Origin: Hydnum rufescens UP504
Lineage: Eukaryota > Basidiomycota > Agaricomycetes > Cantharellales > Hydnaceae
Length of the DNA stretch: 64,000 nt
Direction of reading: 5' to 3'
NCBI GenBank assembly: GCA_014904985.1
Contig: MU128953.1
Location: 170,869 to 234,868 of the forward strand
Positions within the stretch are counted from its first letter, which is position 1, and every line of letters starts with the position of its first letter. The translations under genes were made by a program, and so were the position numbers. A model generated the notes under the pieces. It searched no databases. It saw nothing but the letters and a program-made list of their open reading frames with translations, and had not been told where the DNA came from. This document shows, piece by piece, positions 34,193-46,200 of the stretch.

Positions 34193-36403
34193 CTAATGTG
34201 GTGTTTCCTGGAGAAATACAACTGTCAGATGTGATCTCTGTGCCATGGAGTTCAGCACTGTCAAATATAAGCACCATCTCAAGGCCATCCATCAAGAGTC
34301 TACAGAGGTCCCCACTATTGGAGTGATTGATAGGCAGCCAGATGGTTTCCACTGCCCAGAGTGTTCTTATATTCACACCAATGTGGAAAACTTTCGTCGC
34401 CATGTCCACATCAGTGCTCTCATCAAGGGTGCCAGAGGTCCACCCAAGGCTCCTGCTCCAGTCTCCCATCACTCTAATTCACTGAAACGTCCTCATTCAC
34501 CCTCCCCTCCAATGCAACAGCCCTCTAAGCAACGACTTCATTCTCCTGAGAGGGAGGCCATCATTGTTGACACAGCAATCATTCCTGATGTGCCAGAGGT
34601 GGTGTCTAATCAAGAGTCAGAGTATGTACCAGAGGTGATGGCTTCAGAGCCAGCCCTCCATCTTTCACATGCTCTGATTCACCCACCTGCCCTGGTTGCT
34701 CTCCAACTTGGGATTGATCCTGTGCACCACCTGATCATCTGTGGAGGCCATGGGTATGCTGTGCCTTGGAAGGATCTTGCCTCTCACTTCCAAAGAAACA
34801 CTGAACACAAAGGCCAGCACCTGCCAGCCAACATTGATGAGATCCTTGAAGCCCATCATGCAGCCAAAGAAATCTTCCACCCCACTGGACTTGTGGCTCC
34901 TATCCAATCCATTCCCTGTCACCCTGGTTTCCACTGTCTCAAATGCAACCATGCCAATATCCAGCACAGCTCCATGCTAAAGCATCTCTCCCTGGAGCAC
35001 CCTGGCAATGTAGCCAAAGACTGTATCAAAGCCTGTACAGTGCAGATTGTCTTTGGGAGGAAGAGGGTGGGACAGGTGTGGGCAGTGGAGCCCAATTACT
35101 CCACATTTCCTGCACACAACCATCAATCAGTCCAGTTTCTGGAGCATCTCAAGGCCAAGGAGCTGGAGCTGGAGGTGCTTGATGTCATTCAAGCCCCTGA
35201 AGATCCTCGCCAAACCTCAATATTCCTAAGGCGTTTCCAATGGTTGACTGCAACTGATGGAAAGCCCTTTAACAAACTTCATGGACTCACTGCTAAGCCA
35301 GTGAAAAAGGAGAAGGAATTCTTGGACCTGGAGGAAAGAGTGGAGGGCTATTTCACTAGGCTGAGACCTCTGGTGATGGAGATGCAGCCTTTAGTTCTGA
35401 AATGGATTAATACCCCAGATGAGTGAGTCCATTTTATCCTGTGATTTGATTATTTAATCCAAATGGAATACCACTTGATCATGTGATCAAGTGGAATTCC
35501 CTTTGGATTATGTCATGACTCTTATACTTATAAGTAATGTCTATTTTTATAGGAAAGGAGGGATCAACCACAGACCCTTTGCCTATCCCCAGAATGACTC
35601 CAGCAGTGAAAAATACCAGGCCTGGGGGCTGAGGCTGATCTGCCATGTCCTCAGATGTGTGCAGACCTCTGCAGCACCTGTGCTCCCAGTACTTCTGACT
35701 GATGCCCAAATCAAACATGCCAAGGCTATCCTCACTACCCTCTCTATCACTCCCTCACCCCCTTCCACAGTCTTTGATCCCTTGATTCACTCTCTCCTGG
35801 ATTCCTTGTTCTTCTCTCAACACAAGGGGGTCTCTAGGCATCCCAACCAGTGCCCTGTGCAATCTTTCATCATGTGCTCTGCCATTGATGCCAGGAGTGG
35901 GAACTTTGAGAAGTGTGGGACCATTGTGGGGAGACTCTGCCCTGCTGCATATGTTGAGACTTGTTGCAGTCAAATCTATTGCCAACAAGGCTGATCTACT
36001 GGATGATAGTGTGGAAAACCCAGAGTTTGAGTAAGAGACTTATATTTCATGATCATACAGTTCATCTAATGCCTTTTTCAGGGTTTGTCAACCCTTCTGC
36101 ACCAGATGGCTGAGGCAGTCACAACCCAGCCCCTTTGAGTCCATCCAATCCTTGGACCAGTACTCCACCACTGTGGCATACAGTGAGAAGCACCTACCAG
36201 TCTTCCAGTGGGATGCCAAGCACCAGTCTTTCTCCATCAAGGGCCACACAGTCTCACTGTCCAAGATTGGGGATATGTACACCACTCTGCTGGGAAGAAT
36301 GGAAATGCTTCTGAATGAACTCACAGAGGGCATTCAAACGAATGTGCCAGCCCACAAGGACATTGTGGATGATATGACAGAGGACACTCCTGGCTACTGC
36401 TGA
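34193..36403 (+). pseudogene. OrsD/DUF3505-type C2H2 protein gene, truncated and frameshifted
   Basis: OrsD-domain (Pfam DUF3505) proteins are fungal proteins with scattered C2H2-like motifs and unknown biochemical role, often repeated in basidiomycete genomes. Exons: about 34193-35422 and 35553-about 36000, then about 36080-36403. Motifs: HLKAIHQE, CPECSYIHTNVENFRRHVH, HHLIICGGHGYAVPWKDLASHFQ and FHCLKCNHANIQHSSMLKHLSLEH. Defects: one base missing near 34219 (before LCAMEF), a frame change near 35948 (restored downstream as LVAVKSIANKADLLDDS), and the third exon (QPFCTRWLRQSQPSPFESIQSLDQYS) ends at 36403 in DDMTEDTPGYC, short of the usual continuation. The right edge is close to the repeats that lead into cassette 2, so the gene was cut by that DNA. 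Conserved codon use suggests recent loss. Confidence 0.6.
35458..35512. repeat. Long palindrome in the OrsD-gene intron
   Basis: Arms ATCCAAATGGAATACCACTT and AAGTGGAATTCCCTTTGGAT around GATCATGTGATC, about 54 bp, inside the predicted intron 35423-35552. The core is shared with the three repeats at 5849-5935. Confidence 0.7.
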
Positions 36404-36650
36404 ATAGTGAATGGAAGAGGTATACATGTGTCAAGGCTGATGACATAATATGCTGACATAACATGATGACCTAATGGCTGACATAATGGCTGACATAATA
36501 TGATGACATAATATGATGACCTAATGGCTGACCTAATATGATGACCTAATATGCTGACCTAATGGCTGACCTAATATGTGCTTATGTCAACAACCTGGGC
36601 CGGAAATAGCCAACCGGGCCGAGATAGCCGACCGGGCTGAGATCCGAACC
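36404..36650 (+). repeat. GCTGACATAATAT tandem plus GGGCCG leader, left of cassette 2
   Basis: Imperfect 13-14 bp repeats (ATGCTGACATAAT, ATGATGACCTAAT), then GTGCTTATGTCAACAACC and GGGCCGGAAATAGCC with GACCGGGCCGAGATAGCCG. The same order and orientation occurs at 53368-53462, left of the third palindrome family. It may be a preferred target or a shared outer end. Confidence 0.65.
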
Positions 36651-36651
36651 T

Positions 36652-36679
36652 CATTTTGTAATTAAGGTGGGGGTGGGGT
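36652..36679 (+). repeat. Cassette 2 left-end motif
   Basis: CATTTTGTAATTAAGGTGGG followed by GGTGGGGT; 25 of 28 bases match 11061-11088 at the left of cassette 1. It lies just before the first palindromes and about 360 bp before the gene 1 start. Confidence 0.55.
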
Positions 36680-36712
36680 TGGGGTTAGGCAGGGGTCAAG
36701 AATGAAGAGATA

Positions 36713-36842
36713 CCTGGGTCGTCCCACGAGACGACCTAGGAATGTACGACATATGGTGATATTCCCGGGTCGTCTCGCGAGACGACCCAGGAATGTACGA
36801 CATATGGAGGTATTCCCAGGTCGTCTCGCGAGACGACCCAGT
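36713..36842 (+). repeat. Three GGGTCGTC palindromes upstream of cassette 2 gene 1
   Basis: At 36713-36740, 36764-36791 and 36815-36842, exactly 51 bp apart. The best is CCGGGTCGTCTCGCGAGACG (continuing ACCC). They are located between the left-end motif and the TATA box. Confidence 0.9.
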
Positions 36843-36935
36843 AAAACCAAATGTCTGGATGGGTGAACTCACAGACAAATAAAGATGGGGATATGAAAGC
36901 ACGTGATGAACACGAGGCTACCATGAGGCATATAG

Positions 36936-36942
36936 TATATAA
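36936..36942 (+). promoter_or_regulatory. TATA box of cassette 2 gene 1
   Basis: TATATAA in the context AGTATATAAGAGAG, 99 bp before the ATG at 37041 and 94 bp after the last palindrome. Spacing fits a fungal TATA promoter; palindromes directly upstream could be operator-like sites. Confidence 0.6.
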
Positions 36943-38850
36943 GAGAGAAAAACGCGGAAATTCCCCCATTTGAACCTCCATCATCTGAAGGGAATAAAGA
37001 CACCACTACATCCACAACGACTTATCAGAACATATCGAACATGTCATCGACACGCCGCACAGGAGGATCGAAGGCGTCGAAAGCGAAGGAAAGGGAAGGA
37101 ACACCAAAGATAGTAAGCGGACTGGGACGGATGGTCAATGTATATCTGACGAGTTTGTAGTTTGAAGGTGTTGAGAAATACACGTTCTCAGCGTCGATCG
37201 CCGCGATTGATCGGGAGGACCGTGATCAAATCCAGGACTTCGCGCTGAACCGTGCGATGAAAGGGATGATGGTAGGTCACTGCTCCGTTGATCTGACGAA
37301 GGTAGTTTCGGAAGGGTGGAAGTTCGGGATGTGGAACCAGCGCGGGGTGGAGACGACACACGCGACGAACCTTGCTGAGCGAGTGCGACTTCAGCGCGTG
37401 GTTGACCGTGACACGGGAATCCAAATAGGGCTTCGTCGTGAATGGTTCGAAAACACGTTGGAGACGAACGCTCGAAGGAAAACGAATCCAAGACATACCA
37501 GTCCTGGAGCTGACCTCGGAGGGGAAGAAGGCTCTGGCTCGGGGAGAATTCCGCCCGTTTGGAGGGAACCACCGACGATCCGCTATCGAAATACTAGTGA
37601 AGACGGCGAAGGCAGAGCTGGACCGAGCAATGGACGCTGCACAGCGAGTGCACGACGACCTTGAAGAGATGACGACGGAGGGCAGAGAAATCTGAGGGTA
37701 AGGCGCAACTTGAGGAGCTAACGAAGACGATCGGGTGGTTAAAGGGAGAAATGAAATGGAACCATCTGTGGCACCTGAACGTGTGGGATCTAGGTGAGTG
37801 TCCACTGTATAATGGGAGGGGAAGCTGACATATTTGACAGATCAACTTCGATCGACGAGCTACCCGGAGGACATAATCTTTGCTCACCTGTCTCGAAATA
37901 CGAACAAATACGTGTACCTGGAGACTGAATCGGAGCGAGTGCTGCTTGACATCCAAGAGGTACGGAGTGCGTTGAAACGGGACGATGACATCTGGGCGTC
38001 ACAGATAGCGAGCACTGGGGACATCAAGGACCTGGAGCTGTCTATGCATCAAACGAACTTCGTGCGGGAACTGAAGGTGTACGGGAAGCGCCAAACTCAA
38101 GTGAAGGGGCGACAAAACTCGACGACGAACTCGTTTATCTATTCACGGTATGCGGTACGGATGATGTGTCGGTATGCGCACTGCGGGAGCCACTACTTCA
38201 ACGGTCACTACCGGTCGCTGAAGGGAATGCGAGTGCTTCTTGAAGGGCATCTGAGCGGAGTAAGTGTATATTGTACGAGCCCCGAGGATGCTAATGTGTA
38301 TATGACAGATATTCTCGACGCTCTTTGATATCAACCATCGCATTCTGATGGTTGCAGGCTCACCTCATCCGTTTGGGACGGCCGCCGACAAGAAGGAGGT
38401 GAGCACTCCGAGTGAGCACAAGCGTGGACACCACAGCCCTGCGTGGAAGCGGACGTATGTGTCGATGTGCCAGAACATGGGTGACCCGTCGTGGCTTGGC
38501 CAGATGATGGGTATGTTCGATGTTGCGTTCAAGAATGCGTTCTGTGGGGACCAAGGTGTGATGAAGGACTTCCTGACGAAGTCGAAGCAGTACCTTGAGG
38601 CGTTCCGCGAGTACATGTCGGAGGTGCAAGAGATTATACGGCGTCAGATTACGGCGCAAGGTCTTGGGGTGGAGTATCAGAATGCGTGTGTTCGTCTTGA
38701 ATGGTTGCTACGCCACTGGCCATACGGGGATGAGATCCCTGTGCCGCTTCTGTCGAACACGATGCTCGAGTGGATGGAGGAACGGATGAAGCCTGTGTCT
38801 GATGGGATTGTCGAGGTGAGCACCGCCGAGTGTCCCTATCTTCCCTATTT

Positions 38851-39088
38851 CCCGGGTCGTCTCTTGGGACGACCTGGGAAACATGTTGAATCTTCGTGTA
38901 TTCCCGGGTCATCTCCCGGGACGACCCGGGAAACATGGTGAATCTTCGTGTATTCCCGGGTCGTCTCCCGGGACGACCCGGGGAAACGTGTCGAATCCTC
39001 TTGTTTTCCCGGGTCATCTCCCGGGACGACCCGGGAATACACGTCAAATCCTCTTGTTTTCCTGGGTCGTCTCTTGGGACGACCCGGG
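38851..39088 (+). repeat. Five GGGTCGTC palindromes in intron 4 of cassette 2 gene 1
   Basis: At 38851, 38903, 38955, 39008 and 39061 (step 52-53 bp), for example CCCGGGTCGTCTCCCGGGAC (continuing GACCCGGG), with spacers like AACATGTTGAATCTTCGTGT. They fill the intron 38816-39136, the same intron that holds two TATCGTC palindromes in cassette 1. Confidence 0.9.
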
Positions 39089-40994
39089 AATTTAGGCACC
39101 TCGGTTGGAACAATACTGATACCTGTGAATGAATAGATAGGGGCGTGGTTCGACCCTCTTGCTTGGTACAACAGCGAACACTCCCACGCAAAGACCAAGG
39201 TCAGGGATATGTCATCTGCCCTCTTCGACGCGATCCTCCAAGATCCTCTCATCACCAAACGCATCCACGATGCTACCGAGGCCGTGAGTCCACTCCTTCC
39301 CTTCCTTCCTGCATCTCACTTACCTCCCGCAGGTCGCCGCCTATCTCCTCTTCAACTCCTTCGGCGCCCTCGTCGACCTCACCCGTTCCGTCCGCTCCCT
39401 CCATGAACGCTCCGGAGCACGGCCCCCCGCTTCCATCATCAAATCTATCCCTACCCCTGGTCTCCGCTCCCGAGGAAAGGCAAAGGCAAAGGCTGTCGAT
39501 GCCGAAGAATCCTATCCCTTCTTCGGCTCTCTCGATCCTCCCGTCCACGAAGAGGTCATCGACCGCGCTTGGTCATCCCTCAAGGCTGCTTGGGACGACT
39601 CAAAGACCGCTCTCCGCTCCTCCGACGACACCGAGAAGCGCATGATCGCCGTCACCGCCATTCCCGACACCAAGGACAGGTCCTTCCCCCAGATGGCTCT
39701 CCTCGTCGAAAGACACTTCGTCGACCATTATCGCCCCGCCCTCCTCAAAACTATCGGGGGCGCTAACCATTCGACACGAGCTCCAGCTCCTCGTCGCTCT
39801 CTATACTGATCAGAGGACCTTCCCCTTCTGGGATCTCCTCGATCCCTCCCCTCCTGACTCTTCCTCTCTCCTCTCCCCCGCTGAGATCGACCGCCTCAGC
39901 GCCCTCGAGTCCGACCTCTCCGAAGGTCGCAAATTCAATCAGAAAATCCTCTCCCTCGTCGAACGCTCCAAGTTCACTCATCTCAACTTCGACCCAAAGA
40001 CTAATCTCTCCGGCGGTATCAAAAACGCACTCGATTCTCTCCTTTGGGTATGCCCTCTCCTTCGCACTCTCCCCCATACTAATCTTCCTTATCAGGAACT
40101 CGAATTGCACCAAGAACGTCAGCGCCGCGCCCTCTATCCCGCCCTCGCGTCAGAAAAGCTCCCAACGCCCCATCCTCCACAAACAGGATGTATCCAGAGC
40201 TTCCTACTCTCGCTTCTCCGCCGTCTCCGCCCCTCTCCCACCCCCTCCCACCCGCCCCACTTCTTCCCCCCCGCCTCAATCTCGTCCCGCTCCTTCCTCC
40301 TCTCGCCCTCGTCGCCCAAGCGTCCGCATTCAAAGCAAACCATTCATCAATCAAGATGATGACTCTGACAACGACGACCAATCTGACGATGACGATAAGG
40401 GCGCAACCACCACCGACGCCCCAAGCGAGGGCTTCGATCTCGAGCATCCCGAGGGAGACAACGACGATGACGCCACCGATGAGGACGTTCCTCATCCCCC
40501 ACTCCTGCCTCCCCAATCCCAGTCCGACCAGGACGATGACGAAGATGACCCCAATCTCCGCACCCCCATCCCCCTCCAACGCTCCTCCCAACCTCGCTCC
40601 GCCCGTCGCATCGATTCCCCACGCCCTTCCCCTTCTCCCGTTCCCTCCCGCAATTCCCCACACATCCTCGTCCCCGATTCACAACCTCCTCGCCTCTCCC
40701 TGGGCCCACGTGACCCTGCCCTCCCCCCTTCATCACTCTCCCTCCCATTCCACCCGCACATCCCCCTTCCCCCTCGATGTCCCCATCAACATCCGCTCCT
40801 CCTCCCCCCTCCCATCCCTCTGTCTCCGACTCTCGTCGCAGTGCCGTCCTTCCGCCGCTCCTTCTCATGTCACTCGTTCCTCGGCAAGGGAGACTGCCTC
40901 CTCCTCCTCTCTCACCCCAGGTAGGTACCATTGTCTATCTTGTTTCTCTCTCTCCCTCTCCTCTCAAGGACTCTTGAGAAATATCGTCTCGTTT

Positions 40995-41022
40995 CCCGGG
41001 TCGTCTCGCGAGACGACCCGGG
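40995..41022 (+). repeat. Single perfect GGGTCGTC palindrome in a 3' intron of gene 1
   Basis: Perfect inverted repeat CCCGGGTCGTCTCG / CGAGACGACCCGGG, extended on each side by TTT and AAA. It lies in an intron that begins at about 40921 (GTAGGT). Confidence 0.9.
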
Positions 41023-41577
41023 AAACAGACACACTCATTATACGACTTCATCCATAGTGTTCATCCTGTATACATCCCCTGGCTCTCCTCCCCTCCTCTC
41101 GTTCTCTTTTTATCGCTTATTCACTCTCCTTTCTCTCTCTTCCAGATACCCACCGTACGCCCGCCTCTCTCCCTCTCTCCTTACTCTCCTCTAGGAACCC
41201 TCTCAAACACTCCTCCTCCCCTTTCTCACTCTCACTCACTCCTCCTCTCAGCTTCTTCAAAGAAGTTCAAGTCCGCTAAACAATCCGGTCCATCTAATCC
41301 TTCCTTCTCTTCTCCTTCTCACCTCCCCACTCTCCCTCAGGTCGGACCTTCACAAATCACCTCACCCTGGCCTTTAGTCCCTTTCTCTCCCTCTTTGTAC
41401 TCCTTCCTCTCTCAATATATCTTCCCTCTCCCTCTTTCCTTCAGACCCTCTTTCCCCCTTCTCCCTGATTACGTAACTTCCTCCTTTCTTTTTCACTCTT
41501 ATCTTCCCATAAATCTCATGTATATAAATATCCCTTACCAATTCATCTCTCTTCTTTCTCTCACCCCTTTTCCCTAG

Positions 41578-43200
41578 TCTCTCTTCTACATAAATATCCC
41601 TTCCCAATTCCATATCCCTTCTTCAACTTCCTCCCTTTTCCCTAACTTCAACTATCCTCTCTCTTACACATCTTCCCATCCTCCTAACTTTCTCTTCCTC
41701 ACTATCTTAATTCTATTTCTTCTCTCCCCATCTACTCTTCTCATCCCTACAATCTCATACATCCCTACTAAATACTACCCTACATATACTCCCTCCCAAA
41801 CACACTCTCTCCATCACTCAATTCTCCTACAATACATACCCCACAATCTCTTAAACACAACAATCAATCAATTCAATTATATCCCAAATTATATCCCCAT
41901 CATCCTACACACATTCATATCAATATCCAATCTTCAAATCAAATCAATCCCCACATTCCCTCACACTATTTTCTCTACTCCAACTCCACACATACCATCC
42001 CACTATAATTCCCACTAAACTATTCAATCTCCACATCTCAATTATCAATTCTCTTTCCTCAATCAACTACTCCCTCAGTCCCCACACACCACTCAATATA
42101 GTCTATCCCAACTCACTCTACCCACCTCATACTCCACTCCACCCCCCTACCCCACATACATTTACATTCAACACTGTATCCACCTCAACTCCTCTACATC
42201 TACTCCACATCCTCATATACACACTCAACCAACTCCATCACAATTCAACTTCCCCTCTACCAATCATACTCCTACTCCTTCTCTCCTCAAACACATCCCT
42301 CCAACCCTCACATCAACTCCCATATCACATACACTAACTCTCAATCAATTACTTTACTCAACTCTCAACCTCCTCTTCTTCTCCTTCTCCAATTTACCCT
42401 CACTCTCATACCCACACATCCCACTCTTCAATTCTAAATCATCCTCTCAAACATAGTCTTCTCATCAAATCATTTCCCCCCTTCTATTCTCCATCCATAT
42501 CATTCATCCCTTTCTCCCACTCACTCATACACAAATTCAAAACACACTCCTTCACACTCCTCCACACTCCACAGTCAATCCATTCAATCTCTCCTTCCCA
42601 ACCTCTCCCACCCACCATCTCATACCTGGCAATCATCCCCTCCCACTACCTTCCCAACTCAATCTCATAACAACTCACCCCAACAATTCCTTCTTTCATC
42701 ACTCAACAGAGCCCCCTTAGCCCTATCTCTCAACAAACTCCTCTCCCATCCATCCAATCCCCACTCCCAACCCCCATTACATAATCAATCATCATCTATC
42801 TCCCTTAACCCCAACCACAACACACTATCACACCAGCTCCAACAGCAGTCCCTACACCCATCACCCCTAAACCTCCCCACAATCCCCACATCCCTCTTCA
42901 AGTCCAGTATATCCAGCAGTCAATACCCAAACTCCAGCCAGAGAATCACTCCCAATCCCTCATCAAGCCAACCCATCAAAATCACCACATCCAGTCAACA
43001 GGAGCATTCCAAGATCTTCCAGGAGGTAGTTCCCATCACCAGCACAATCAATGATGTAGTAGCCATCAACCCAGCCATCCATCCCACCCCACCTGTCCCC
43101 ACCATGTACCCCTCAAGATATCTCCCAACCCATGTCTCCACTAGTCCCCAACTTACCACTCAAGAATATTCAGATAATATCCGGAATCGTCCGGTCTCAA
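41578..43200 (+). other. G-depleted tract between cassette 2 genes
   Basis: No G occurs on the plus strand from 41578 to 42077 (500 bp), and G stays rare to about 43000. Composition is A, C and T in no obvious tandem order. No gene is seen. It lies 3' of gene 1 on the sense strand, so a transcript through it would have almost no G. Confidence 0.9.
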
Positions 43201-43270
43201 CTATACATTTTCTCATCCGGCTTTTTCTCATCCGGCTGTGTTTTTCGTTCTACTCTGTTCCCCATCTCCA

Positions 43271-46200
43271 ATGACTGACCTTGAAGAGAATAACCAACCC
43301 ACAGGTCTCCACCAAGACAACCCTGAACCACCCAGGTAAGCATCTCACCCAACAGAGAACAGATATCACCCTCTCAACTCTCAACCAAGTAGCCATGACA
43401 ATGATGAGAATAGTGGAGAACCCCGCCACGATGTCAACTATGTCCACCCGTCCCTTGTGAGTGAAGATGGGCTCCGGCAATCCGACATAGCAGCAGCGGC
43501 CATAGCCCCTGGCATTCATCCAGCGTATAAACGCGACCAGTACTCGTCCATCCCACTCAATCCCATCCCACTCTCGCGCTTGCGCGACTATTTCCTCAAT
43601 AAAAGCTCCCACTCAGCTGCCAATCTCCTCCACAAGCGCACAGTCGTGCACATAGATGATAAATACCGGTGTGACCCGCACTCTGATGAAGTCCATCTCA
43701 CGAACCCTATCCATCGCCTTGATTATCGACTCACAGTTGCAAACTCGATTGGACTTGGAGCGATCATACCGAATGCGCGAGCCAACCATAACTTTTCCAT
43801 GAATCTTGATTTCCGCAAGCCCTACTCGGGACTTCAAAGACAAAGCGGGACGACTAGGATTCTCTCCAGCGGGACAGCATGCTGTTCATTGGGTACTACC
43901 TTCAGGATGAGGCGTGGCTAGCGATGGCCCCGCACAGCTACCTTGAGGGTGAAGAGGAGGGAGCGTGCGAGCCGGGGAGTGTGAAAGGGGGCACGACGCG
44001 CCTCTTGCGCGCGCAGTATCGCATGGTCATCTCCTTCTTTGCCTTTCTTCTTTCGAAGAATCGGGACAAGTCGTTTATCTGCACGCAACCGTATGGGGTC
44101 TCCCTCACCGATGCCGAGCCTAACTTCCACAACCACTTTTCGCTTCTGTGAGTCCGAGGGGAGAGACTGAAGAGCAGCTGAGAGATACTGACGAGAGGTG
44201 AATCCCAGAGATGCACAATATGCGTTCATAGTCATGCGCATCCAAGATCTGAAGCTGCTTGACCAGCACATGGTCAGGCACTGGCATGAGTGGGTAGCGC
44301 CGCGCCAGCGGCGTGGCGAGCCGATGAGTGGCTCAGCACGCATGCGCCCATCACAGTGACGTGCAAGTACGGCCAAGACCAACAGATTGGAGTTGAAGAC
44401 GAGGCGGACACCTGGCAGCAAGAGCGAGACTATGGGCGCATCCGGCACATGTCCTTTGCGCTTGCGAGTGACATAAGGTATGAGTGCACGAGTGTGTAAT
44501 GAGAGGAAGCCGAGCACTGATGTGGAACACAGTGCGCAGATAGCACAAGGCTTTGAAGACATCCCTGCAGCGACGATCCGAGGACAGCATGACGTGCTGT
44601 ACGATTCGTGGGACGCTGACCTTCGAGTTGAGATAGAGGACCTTGAGGGGCTTCCGCTGCTCGACGACAGTGAGAAGGAGATCCGCATCTACAACCAGGA
44701 GGGGAACCGAGTGCCGCGGCGGGAGCCGCTCTTCTATGGCGACGAAGCACCGTGTGGAGTGCTGCTGAACCTGGCGACGTGTGAGGCACTGTTCGTTCTT
44801 GAGCCCTCTATGATTGATGAGGGAGAGGAGCATGTCTATGTCTCAGTGTATCCACAGGCGTATCTGCGGCACATTGGGCACATGCGCGCGAACTGTGTCA
44901 TGCGCGACTTCCGTGCAGTCATCAAGCGCATCAACAACACCATCACGCACCCTGAGGGGGAGTCGGATGACAGTGATGATGAGATAGAGGCCGAGTATCT
45001 GTCTGCGCGGCCTGCTGCGCTGTGGGGGACGTCCTTCCAAGCGTACAACGAGATGGTGCACCGATTTACGGACCGCACGGAGGCATGGACATCCAGCAAG
45101 GCTCGCTGACTGCCGCCGCGTCTGGACGATATGCGCGCGATGCGCGAGATGTGCGCACCGCCAAGGGGCGATCTGCACATTGTCGACGAGCTTCTTCCGC
45201 ACGAGCGCATGACTGAGAAGATGGAGCTAGAGAACAGTCCACGCGACCTTCGACTTGAGCAGGTGTACACGCTCGACCTTCATTGTATGCCTGAGGAGCA
45301 CCGCAATGGCCGGTCAGTCATTCTGTGTCTTTGAATCATCTCTTCATCCATTACTGAGTCATCCTCCCTTCTGTGCCAGGTACATCTACCGCAACATCAT
45401 CCTCCCGCTCACCGAGGCATGGCGATCCCCGAAGCCTTGCCACCCAGCTCAAGGACCACCTTGTTGTTCTTACACCTGAGGTGAGACCCCCTCTCCCTGG
45501 CCCTCTATGTGTGATGCTGACCCGCTGACCTGTGACCTTGTGCTGCTCCCCCAGTGCTACCCACACATCTACGACTGGGTCAGCTACCCAGTCCAGGCCA
45601 TGCTCAGCATGGCCTGGCGCCAGGTCTCACTCCAACCGGAGCATGATCCCAAGGACCCGAAGACCCTCCCCTCCCCTGTATCTTGTCGAGGTCATCGCTC
45701 TTCTTGAGCGCTCCCTTGCCTATGCATATACGGGCAGTGCCAAGGTCATCAGCCGCTCCCTCATGGAGCCCATGTTCACCTCCCGTGCCATCATTGACCA
45801 AGGCTACCCGATGGTCAACCAGTCCATTGCCACTGTCAAGATGAACCAGGAGACCCGACGCCCCGTACATAGCCATCTCTGCGCTCAACTGGCCCTGGAG
45901 CTCCGACAAGCGAGCCCCGGCCACATGTTCCGACTCTGCACAGAAGATGTACTACAACGAGGAACTGCTACAATGTACGTGTACATGTCATGTTTTGCTC
46001 GTTTTCCCGGGTCGTCCCGCGGGACGACCCGGGAAATGGGCGGATATTGACGTGATTTCCCGGGTCGTCTCTAGGAGACGACCCGGGAAAACAACCAACA
46101 CTGGTGTCCAACATCGATGCACGAATGCGTTGTTTTCCCGGGTCGTCCCGAGAGACGACCGGGAAACCACGTCAATATCCGCCCATTTCCCGGATCGTCT

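Larger units (their letters stand above)
37041..41577 (+). pseudogene. Cassette 2 gene 1, ParB-like motif protein with frameshifts
   Basis: Paralogue of the gene at 12995. Start MSSTRRTGGSKASKAKEREG at 37041; intron 37111-37160; the ParB-like part reads HCSVDLTKV, FGMWNQRG and FGGNHRRSA. Later exons carry NKYVYLETESERVLLDI, SRYAVRMMCRY, RLEWLLRHWPYGDE, VAAYLLFNSFGALVDL and LLVERHFVDHYRPALL. Introns match gene 1 of cassette 1 in position (after WDL, after LSG, after GIVE, after DATEA, after DSLLW). One-base shifts occur near 37466, 37680, 39764 and 40160; each side is still protein-like. The tail is acidic, Ser/Pro-rich and ends with SSKKFKSAKQ, the counterpart of SSKRTKTND; the true stop is unsure (41577 is the end of the open frame). 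Either a young pseudogene or a real gene with consensus errors. Confidence 0.6.

Noticed and set aside
34741..35229. Alternative open frames overlapping the OrsD-type gene
   Set aside because: The frame with the CxxC..HxxxH motifs is the conserved one; the others are shadows, though one is echoed in the degenerate copy because the DNA is homologous.
40079..41613. Gly/Arg/Glu-rich minus-strand frames opposite cassette 2 gene 1 tail
   Set aside because: They are the reverse of a Ser/Pro-rich, C/T-biased coding tail and low-complexity 3' DNA.
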